Positions 1 through 4,106 of a stretch of DNA of 5,021 nt are shown here, one piece after another (the stretch's first letter is position 1; every line of letters begins with the position of its first letter). The notes beneath the pieces were generated by a model, which had not been told where the DNA came from, made no database searches, and worked only from the letters and a program-made list of their open reading frames with translations. This DNA is from SM23-32 sp964434535 (GTDB lineage: Bacteria; Planctomycetota; Brocadiia; SM23-32), in NCBI GenBank assembly GCA_964434535.1, contig CAYSWA010000063.1, forward strand, positions 1 through 5,021, given 5' to 3'. A program made the position numbers and the translations under genes.

Positions 1-15
1 GGCAGGATACTCAAC

Positions 16-45
16 CACGGAGGGCAAAATCTCAGGAAATCCGTG
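16..45. repeat. Short inverted repeat upstream of the isomerase promoter
   Basis: CACGGA (16-21) and TCCGTG (40-45) are perfect 6-bp inverted arms separated by 18 bases. They lie about 20 bp upstream of the -35 box of the isomerase promoter, where an activator or repressor could bind. Arms this short with a long gap can arise by chance in GC-rich DNA, so this is only a weak candidate. Confidence 0.2.
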
Positions 46-63
46 AATGGTTACTTCTGGTCT

Positions 64-91
64 TTGACCGACAGAGACCGCATAGTATCAT
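64..91 (+). promoter_or_regulatory. Candidate sigma70-type promoter of the isomerase gene
   Basis: TTGACC (64-69) matches the -35 consensus at five of six positions. After a 16-bp spacer, TATCAT (86-91) matches the -10 consensus at five of six. Transcription would begin near base 98, giving a leader of about 43 nt before the ATG at 141. The beta-CASP gene on the other strand uses the same -35 hexamer, which adds modest support. No transcript data are available. Confidence 0.6.
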
Positions 92-140
92 GGCGATGGA
101 CCCGGAACCAGCGAACCTCGTGCGTGCAGGAGGGTAAGCC

Positions 141-1301
141 ATGTCCATGCTGGACACCAGCGGCCAGACGACGCGTCGCGGCCCCGACGAGATGATCGAG
201 CACCTGAACTCCTTCGAGCTGGAGCTGAAGTTCACCGCCGGCGTCTGGTTCTTCTTCCCCGGCGGGGGGCGGTTCCACGACGCCTACGTGGAGAAGCCCG
301 ACCCCGACGAGTGGCTCGAGCGGGTCTTCGAGATCGCCGGGCCGCTCGCCGAGCACGGCCTCTGCGGCCTGGAGGCCCACTACCCCAACGAGGTCAACGA
401 GGAGAACATCGAGCGCTACCTCGAGTTCGGCCGCCAGAGCGGCATCCGGCTCATCACCATCGTGCCGAACCTGTTCTTCGACAGCCGCTTCGAGTTCGGC
501 GCCCTGAGCAGCCCCATCCCCGCCGCGCGCCGGCTCGCCATCGAGCGGACAAAGACGACCCTGGAGCTGAACAAGCGCATCGAGAGCGACTTCGCCATCG
601 TCTGGCCCGGTATCGACGGGTTCGAGAACCCGTTCGGCACGGACTTCATCGCCGCCCGCGACCGCTTCTGCGAGGGCCTCGCCGAGGCGATGGACGCCGT
701 GCCCGGCGTGCGCGTCGCCGAGGAGCCGAAGCCCTACGAGCCCCGCGCCCGCATCCTCTACGGCACCACGCCCGAAGGGCTGCTGATGGGCATGAAGACC
801 GAGTCCCTGCTGAGAAGCCCCGAGAACCGGGCCATCCTGGAGCAGGGCACGCCCCTGGTGGGCATGAACCCCGAGGTCGGCCACGCGCTGATGGGCTACG
901 AGGACCTCGCCTACGCCTTCAGCCTGGCGCTGGAGTACGGGCGGCTGTTCCACACGCACTGGAACTCCCAGCCGCTCGGCAACTACGACCAGGACCAGAA
1001 CGTCGGCGTCATCAGCCCCGAGCAGGCCGAGGCCGCCCTCTACGCGCTGAAGATGCACGGCTACCGGGGGTATTTCGGCATCGACATCAACCCCGAGCGG
1101 ATGCCCGTCGACCGGGCGCTCATCAACTGCATGGACGCGCTCAAAGCGATGAACGAGCGGATCCACCGCATGGACCACCAGAAGGTGATCGCCTGCACCA
1201 CACGGCCGCAGGAGAACCGCGGCCTGCTGGAGGCGCTGCTGACCCGCGCCCGCGCCCCCCAGGGAGCCGACCTCGGGCCGATGCCCGAGATTCAGTGGTG
1301 A
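141..1301 (+). CDS. Xylose isomerase-family (XylA-type) TIM-barrel sugar isomerase
   Basis: This 386-residue protein aligns, by memory of the family, along much of the barrel of class I xylose isomerases (about 388 residues), which interconvert aldoses and ketoses with two divalent metals. Matching blocks, with Streptomyces XylA residues in parentheses, are W36 (W16), H80 (H54, ring opening), NLF 110-112 (F94), W155 (W137), EPKPYEPR 195-202 with E195 and K197 (E181, K183), NPEVGH 243-248 with E245 and H248 (E217, H220), N275, Q277, YDQD 282-285 with D283 and D285 (D255, D257), and D315 (D287). Differences are His273 in place of ligand Asp245, Asn317 in place of Lys289, and Asn83/Glu84 near the Asp57 partner of His54. 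The substrate may therefore not be xylose. No signal peptide is seen, so it is probably cytoplasmic. The ATG at 141 follows AGGAGGGT (128-135) by 5 nt; the next in-frame Met, codon 18, has no SD. It is transcribed alone. The fold is secure, the substrate is not. Confidence 0.88.
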   Translation: MSMLDTSGQTTRRGPDEMIEHLNSFELELKFTAGVWFFFPGGGRFHDAYVEKPDPDEWLERVFEIAGPLAEHGLCGLEAHYPNEVNEENIERYLEFGRQSGIRLITIVPNLFFDSRFEFGALSSPIPAARRLAIERTKTTLELNKRIESDFAIVWPGIDGFENPFGTDFIAARDRFCEGLAEAMDAVPGVRVAEEPKPYEPRARILYGTTPEGLLMGMKTESLLRSPENRAILEQGTPLVGMNPEVGHALMGYEDLAYAFSLALEYGRLFHTHWNSQPLGNYDQDQNVGVISPEQAEAALYALKMHGYRGYFGIDINPERMPVDRALINCMDALKAMNERIHRMDHQKVIACTTRPQENRGLLEALLTRARAPQGADLGPMPEIQW

Positions 1302-1322
1302 GTGTGCTCTGTAGCAAGCTCG

Positions 1323-1342
1323 CCGTTGGGGTCAGACAACGG
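1323..1342. terminator. Weak hairpin in the convergent gap
   Basis: CCGTTG (1323-1328) and CAACGG (1337-1342) form a 6-bp stem with an 8-nt loop, 21 bases after the isomerase stop codon. No T-run follows on either strand. It may help end transcription in the 160-bp gap between the convergent genes, but it is not a canonical intrinsic terminator. No better candidate is visible in 1302-1461. Confidence 0.25.
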
Positions 1343-1461
1343 GCATCAGGGGCGCAGTCGCTGAACCGGGCCAGGCGCCCATCTCGTGAGCAGCTCCCGC
1401 ACTATGGCCAAGTCCCCGGTGGCACTGGCCGTGGCCTTCGGCTCCGCGGGGGTGGGTGGGA

Positions 1462-2853
1462 TCAGAGCTCGTACGTGACGCCTTCCTCGGGGAGGGTGAC
1501 CTGGCCGGCGCCGAGCTCGCGCAGGTCGGCGGCGAGCTGCCCGGATGCGTCCGGCTCGCCGTGCACCACGAAGGCGCGCTCGACCTGCGGCCCCATGGCG
1601 CGGAAGTAGGCGAGCAGCTCGTCGTGGTCGGCGTGCGCGCTCAGGGCGTTGATCACCTCCACCCGGCAGCGCAGCTCGTACTGCTCGCCGTAGATCTTCA
1701 CCGGGCTGACGCCCTCCACCAGCCGCCGCCCCAGCGTCTGCTCGGCCTGGTAGCCGACGATCAGCACGATGTTGCGCTCCTCCTCGACCGTCTGCTTCAG
1801 GTGATGCAGCACCCGGCCGCCCTCGCACATGCCGGAGGCGGAGATGATGACGACCGGCCCGCGCATGGAGTTGAGCCGCTTCGACTCCTCGACGCCGGCG
1901 GTGAAGGTCAGATCGGGGAACCAGAACGGGTTGTTGTCCTGCGCCAGCAGCGCGACGGTCTCCCTGTCGTAACACTCGGGGTGGCGCTCGTGGACGGCGG
2001 TGGCCTTCGTCGAGAGCGGGCTGTCCACGTAGATGGGCAGCCCCTCGATGGCGCCCTCGGAGGCGAGCTCGTTCAGGAAGTAGATGATCTGCTGGGTGCG
2101 CCCGACGCTGAAGCTGGGGATCACCAGCCGGGCGCGCTCGCGGCAGACCTCGCGGCAGAGCGCGGCGAGCGTGGCCTTCACGTCCTGGCGCGGCGGATGG
2201 AGCCGGTTGCCGTAGGTGCTCTCGGTCAGCAGCAGGTCCACCTCGCTCAGCACGTGGGGGTCCTTCAGGATCGGCATATCCTTGCGGCCGACGTCGCCGG
2301 TGAAGAACAGGCGTCGCGCGGCGCCGTCCTCCTGCACGTCGAGCTGCACGAAGGCGGAGCCGAGGATGTGGCCGGCGTCGTGGAAGGTGAGCGTGACGCC
2401 GGGCACCACGGCCGCCGGCCGCCCGTAGGGCAGGGGGCGGAAGGCGGCGAGCGTCGGCGGCACGTCCTGCGGCTCGTAGAGCGGCTCGAAGGGGTTCTTG
2501 CCCTGGCGGCGGCGCTTCTTGTTGACGTAGCGCACGTCCTGCACCTGGAGGTAGGCGGAGTCGGCGAGCATGATCTCGCAGAGGTCGCGCGTGGCCGGCG
2601 TGGCGTGGATCGGGCCCCGGTAGCCGCCCTTGACCAGCGAGGGCAGGTTGCCGCTGTGGTCGATGTGGGCGTGGCTCAGCACGCAGGCGTCGATCGAACC
2701 GCAGTCCAGCGGCAGGTTGCGGTTGCGCTCGAAGGCCTGCTTGCGCCTGCCCTGGAAGAGGCCGCACTCCAGCAGCACGCGGCGGCCGCCCACCTCCAGC
2801 ACGTGCATCGAACCCGTGGTGGTGCCGACCGCGCCGTAGAAGGTCAGCTTCAT
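1462..2853 (-). CDS. Metallo-beta-lactamase/beta-CASP ribonuclease-type protein (TTHA0252/RNase J/CPSF-73 related)
   Basis: The protein has 463 residues and carries the full beta-CASP nuclease signature. The metallo-beta-lactamase half has SHAHIDH (60-66; H61, H63, D65, H66), H162 in DAGHILGSA and D187 in FTGDVGR, which would bind two zincs. The beta-CASP insert has motif A Glu211 in TESTYG, then PSFSVGR (246-252) and SGMCEGGRVLHH (340-351). Motif B His407 is in SAHADHDEL and motif C His431 in VVHGEP, in a C-terminal Zn-dependent RNA-metabolising region. Family members cut or trim RNA in the cytoplasm; length and layout resemble the roughly 430-residue Thermus TTHA0252. Motif 1 reads LLECGLFQG, with Glu29 where Asp is usual. 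I chose the ATG at 2853 because AAGGAG (2858-2863) precedes it and the fold begins at once with MKLTFYGAVG; upstream codons read as low-complexity Arg-rich sequence. It has its own promoter, converges on the isomerase gene and diverges from hsp20. An RNA target is inferred from the family. Confidence 0.92.
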   Translation of the reverse strand: MKLTFYGAVGTTTGSMHVLEVGGRRVLLECGLFQGRRKQAFERNRNLPLDCGSIDACVLSHAHIDHSGNLPSLVKGGYRGPIHATPATRDLCEIMLADSAYLQVQDVRYVNKKRRRQGKNPFEPLYEPQDVPPTLAAFRPLPYGRPAAVVPGVTLTFHDAGHILGSAFVQLDVQEDGAARRLFFTGDVGRKDMPILKDPHVLSEVDLLLTESTYGNRLHPPRQDVKATLAALCREVCRERARLVIPSFSVGRTQQIIYFLNELASEGAIEGLPIYVDSPLSTKATAVHERHPECYDRETVALLAQDNNPFWFPDLTFTAGVEESKRLNSMRGPVVIISASGMCEGGRVLHHLKQTVEEERNIVLIVGYQAEQTLGRRLVEGVSPVKIYGEQYELRCRVEVINALSAHADHDELLAYFRAMGPQVERAFVVHGEPDASGQLAADLRELGAGQVTLPEEGVTYEL

Positions 2854-2857
2854 CGGT

Positions 2858-2863
2858 CTCCTT
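2858..2863 (-). promoter_or_regulatory. Ribosome binding site that fixes the beta-CASP start
   Basis: On the minus strand AAGGAG lies 4 nt before the ATG at 2853. It supports this start over the open frame that continues upstream to 3069, whose 72 extra residues have no family resemblance. Confidence 0.75.
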
Positions 2864-2888
2864 GCGGGACGGAGGGCGCGAACCGACC

Positions 2889-2918
2889 ACCATACCCGCC
2901 GCCGCGCCGTCCGGTCAA
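2889..2918 (-). promoter_or_regulatory. Candidate sigma70-type promoter of the beta-CASP gene
   Basis: Read on the minus strand, TTGACC (2918-2913) is followed after 18 bp by TATGGT (2894-2889), which matches the -10 consensus at four of six positions. Transcription would begin near 2882, leaving a leader of about 29 nt that contains the AAGGAG site. The -35 hexamer and its flanks (TTTGACCG) are identical to those of the isomerase promoter. Confidence 0.5.
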
Positions 2919-3202
2919 ACTCGCGGCGTCGGCCCGCCCCGAGAGCCAGGCGACCACGCCCGCCGCCGCGCAGGGTCGCGGCTGCCATTGTGCGTGAGCC
3001 GCCCCGCCGATTCAACGCAGGGAGCGGCCCACGGCCGAGCCACGGGGGGATGGCGGCGAGGGGGCGCAACTGCCAGATCGGCAGCCGACGCCGTCAAGGT
3101 GTCAAAGCGGCAGCTTCGCGAAGGCCGCGCGCGAGCCGGACGAGCGTTCTGGTGGCGTAAGTCGTTGGTAATAAGATGGATACGGGGTGGCACGCCGCTC
3201 GG

Positions 3203-3224
3203 CATGGTCGTTGCATTAACCATG
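3203..3224. repeat. Inverted repeat 1 upstream of hsp20
   Basis: CATGGT (3203-3208) and ACCATG (3219-3224) are perfect 6-bp arms around a 10-bp centre, cgttgcatta. The centre-to-centre spacing of the arms is 16 bp, about one and a half helical turns. It is the farthest upstream of the three inverted repeats. It could be a protein site, but chance is not excluded. Confidence 0.3.
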
Positions 3225-3230
3225 GCGCAG

Positions 3231-3246
3231 CCGATGGGCGCATCGG
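3231..3246. repeat. Inverted repeat 2 upstream of hsp20 (compact hairpin)
   Basis: CCGATG (3231-3236) and CATCGG (3241-3246) form a perfect 6-bp stem around a GGCG loop. There is no T-run after it, so it is not an ordinary terminator. It lies between the other two repeats, where an operator or an RNA stem in the hsp20 leader would be expected. Confidence 0.4.
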
Positions 3247-3260
3247 ACGAGTTACCCTAA

Positions 3261-3288
3261 GAATTTATCTCAGTTCTGAGATAGATTC
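3261..3288. promoter_or_regulatory. 28-bp palindrome before the hsp20 SD: candidate operator or leader hairpin
   Basis: The core TATCTCAG-TT-CTGAGATA (3266-3283) is a perfect inverted repeat with 8-bp arms. Beyond one T/G position (3265 with 3284), GAAT (3261-3264) pairs with ATTC (3285-3288), giving 13 paired positions per arm; in RNA the T/G position would be a U-G wobble. It ends 9 bases before the AGGAGGTG Shine-Dalgarno site. The place and symmetry suit a repressor operator overlapping the promoter or start site, or a leader hairpin. It matches neither CIRCE (TTAGCACTC/GAGTGCTAA) nor HAIR (CTTGAGT/ACTCAAG), the usual bacterial heat-shock operators. Which mechanism applies depends on the unknown transcription start. 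Confidence 0.65.
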
Positions 3289-3297
3289 CAAAGACTC

Positions 3298-3305
3298 AGG
3301 AGGTG
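3298..3305 (+). promoter_or_regulatory. Strong Shine-Dalgarno site of hsp20
   Basis: AGGAGGTG is complementary to the 16S rRNA 3' end over all eight bases and lies 4 nt before the ATG at 3310. The other nearby Met codon, 3319, would be 13 nt away, so 3310 is preferred. Bases 3295-3301 (CTCAGGA) could pair with 3274-3280 (TTCTGAG) and cover its 5' half. Confidence 0.8.
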
Positions 3306-3309
3306 CAAG

Positions 3310-3756
3310 ATGGCTGACATGGTGAGACGAAGAGGGGCTCCGTTGGCAAGGTGGCTCGACGTGCCGTTCCGCCGGCTCTTCGAGGACTTCCTCGAGGGCG
3401 AAGCCGGCCTGCCGGAGCTCTGGGCCGAGGGACGCTTCGTCCCCGCCATCGACGTCACCGAGGACGAGGACCAGGTGAAGTTGACGGCCGAGGTGCCCGG
3501 CATGGGCAAGGAAGACCTCGACGTGAGCATCGACAACGGCGTGCTGACCCTCCGTGGCGAGAAGAAGGAAGAGGAGACCACGGAAGAGAAGAACTACCAC
3601 CGGGTCGAGCGCCGCTACGGTCACTTCGAGCGTCGCATCCGCCTGCCGCAGTACGTGGACGCCGAGGGCATCGAGGCCGAGTACGCGGACGGCGTGCTGA
3701 AGCTCACCATGCCGAAGACGGAGGCCGCGAAGGCCAAGCAGATCCAGATCAGGTAA
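3310..3756 (+). CDS. hsp20: Hsp20/alpha-crystallin small heat-shock protein
   Basis: A 148-residue small heat-shock protein, an ATP-independent holdase that keeps unfolding proteins soluble until ATP-driven chaperones refold them; such proteins form cytoplasmic oligomers. The short N-terminal arm (1-42) has the amphipathic stretch PFRRLFEDFLEG. The alpha-crystallin domain runs from about 43 to 138, with AIDVTEDEDQVKLTAEVPGM, the strand pair NGVLTLRGEK (76-85), a charged Glu/Lys loop (85-95) and the family hallmark AEYADGVLKLTMPK (123-136). The tail ends in the I-x-I motif IQI (145-147), which docks onto a neighbouring subunit. Length and domain order are normal for bacterial class A proteins. 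The perfect SD AGGAGGTG fixes the start. It is flanked upstream by inverted repeats that suggest tight regulation and downstream by a strong hairpin, so it is probably a single-gene transcript. No hrcA, dnaK or second hsp20 gene lies nearby. Confidence 0.96.
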   Translation: MADMVRRRGAPLARWLDVPFRRLFEDFLEGEAGLPELWAEGRFVPAIDVTEDEDQVKLTAEVPGMGKEDLDVSIDNGVLTLRGEKKEEETTEEKNYHRVERRYGHFERRIRLPQYVDAEGIEAEYADGVLKLTMPKTEAAKAKQIQIR

Positions 3757-3776
3757 GGCCCATTCCCTCCCACAAA

Positions 3777-3817
3777 GCAGCGGCCGGGGACGCCCGCTGC
3801 GGGCCCCCGGCCGTTGC
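3777..3817 (+). terminator. Strong GC-rich hairpin after hsp20, probable terminator
   Basis: GCAGCGGCCGGGG (3777-3789) pairs with CCCCGGCCGTTGC (3805-3817) over 13 positions, one of them a G-U wobble. The 15-nt apical part can add an inner CCCG/CGGG stem (3793-3796 with 3800-3803). It begins 20 bases after the hsp20 stop codon. The 3' side reads ACTTCC rather than a clean T-run, so termination may be imperfect or assisted. Location and stability make it the best terminator candidate in the window. Confidence 0.6.
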
Positions 3818-3920
3818 ACTTCCAGGGACCTTGGAGATGCTCTCGAAAGTTGTTGATGGGGGGGACCAGCGCATGCTCCGGGCGGACGCCATGGGCGAGG
3901 CACTTCTGGGAGGCCCCGAT

Positions 3921-3944
3921 CTGGCCCCCACCCGAGGGGGCCGG
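3921..3944. repeat. GC-rich hairpin in the hsp20-reductase gap
   Basis: CTGGCCCCC (3921-3929) pairs with GGGGGCCGG (3936-3944) around a 6-nt loop (acccga), giving nine pairs with one wobble. No T-run follows. It could be a back-up terminator, part of a small structured transcript, or simply a product of the GC-rich composition. No known RNA family was recognised around it. Confidence 0.45.
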
Positions 3945-4004
3945 CGGCACTTGCATCGCATGGCTGTGTTGCTCGGGCTCTGCGTTCATGGCCGTGGGCC
4001 GCGT

Positions 4005-4033
4005 TCGACAGGGCGGCGCGGCGGCATTAGAAT
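4005..4033 (+). promoter_or_regulatory. Candidate sigma70-type promoter of the aldo/keto reductase gene
   Basis: TCGACA (4005-4010) and TAGAAT (4028-4033) each match consensus at five of six positions and are separated by the optimal 17 bp. Transcription would begin near 4040, leaving a leader of about 67 nt before the GTG start. This is the best-matching promoter in the window. Confidence 0.62.
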
Positions 4034-4042
4034 GGGGTAGGC

Positions 4043-4073
4043 GCCCGCGTTCGCCGGGGTGCGCGGCGCGGGC
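4043..4073 (+). promoter_or_regulatory. GC-rich hairpin in the reductase leader
   Basis: GCCCGCG (4043-4049) and CGCGGGC (4067-4073) are perfect 7-bp arms with a 17-nt loop. The hairpin would sit at the very 5' end of the transcript predicted from the promoter at 4005-4033 and ends 20 bases before the SD, which it leaves free. It may stabilise the mRNA 5' end; a regulatory role is not shown. Confidence 0.35.
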
Positions 4074-4093
4074 CACAACGACTGCTCCAAGGG

Positions 4094-4100
4094 GGAGGTG
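4094..4100 (+). promoter_or_regulatory. Shine-Dalgarno site selecting a GTG start
   Basis: GGAGGTG lies 6 nt before GTG 4107. It decides the start: the open frame extends upstream to 4059, but the extra 16 residues have no family resemblance, while the protein from 4107 begins directly with the usual N-terminal strand of aldo/keto reductases (KYRRLGKTELKAS). Confidence 0.75.
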
Positions 4101-4106
4101 CGTGGA

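Larger units (their letters stand above)
2854..3309. other. Divergent intergenic region between the beta-CASP gene and hsp20
   Basis: This 456-bp stretch holds no gene I can support. Open frames crossing it are rich in Arg, Pro, Gly and Ala and start without convincing SD sites. The left end carries the beta-CASP promoter and SD. The middle (about 2920-3160) is GC-rich, with a small CTGCC/GGCAG hairpin (3070-3084) and the 10-bp palindrome CTTCGCGAAG (3114-3123); both could be chance. From about 3160 the composition becomes AT-richer (bases 3251-3300 are 19/50 G+C), and three inverted repeats stand in a row before the hsp20 SD. No clear sigma70 -35/-10 pair is seen for hsp20; TAAGAT (3172-3177) and AAGAAT (3259-3264) are -10-like words without a good -35 partner. 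Confidence 0.7.
3757..4106. other. Intergenic region between hsp20 and the aldo/keto reductase gene
   Basis: This 350-bp stretch holds no gene I can support. The open frames here lack SD sites and read as Cys/Trp/Arg-rich noise. It contains, in order, the post-hsp20 hairpin (3777-3817), a run of seven G (3858-3864), a second GC hairpin (3921-3944), a promoter (4005-4033), a leader hairpin (4043-4073) and the reductase SD (4094-4100). Between 3830 and 3920 I see nothing recognisable. Confidence 0.7.

Noticed and set aside
51..1178. 375-codon open frame on the minus strand opposite the isomerase gene
   Set aside because: It is antisense to a gene with a clear family match and reads as Val/Glu/Ala/Leu-rich sequence with no motif, as expected from the complement of GC-rich coding DNA.
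1346..1461. Open frame beyond the beta-CASP stop codon on the minus strand, suggesting a frameshifted C-terminal extension
   Set aside because: The protein already ends where relatives end (after motif C and a final strand), so no frameshift is needed; the reading is short and unrecognised.
1456..2997. 513-codon open frame on the plus strand opposite the beta-CASP gene
   Set aside because: It mirrors the coding strand of a protein with every catalytic motif in place; its own product is His/Gln/Val-rich with no recognisable domain and no SD.
2854..3069. 72-residue N-terminal extension of the beta-CASP protein
   Set aside because: It is Arg/Gly/Pro-rich and unlike relatives, it would span a good promoter, and the ATG at 2853 has its own SD and begins exactly at the fold.
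3261..3288. CIRCE (HrcA) or HAIR (HspR) operator at hsp20
   Set aside because: Arm sequence and spacing differ from both: the core is TATCTCAG-TT-CTGAGATA with a 2-bp centre.
3820..4000. SRP RNA, 6S RNA or tRNA in the GC-rich gap
   Set aside because: I found no conserved core sequences or cloverleaf; only one isolated hairpin is present.
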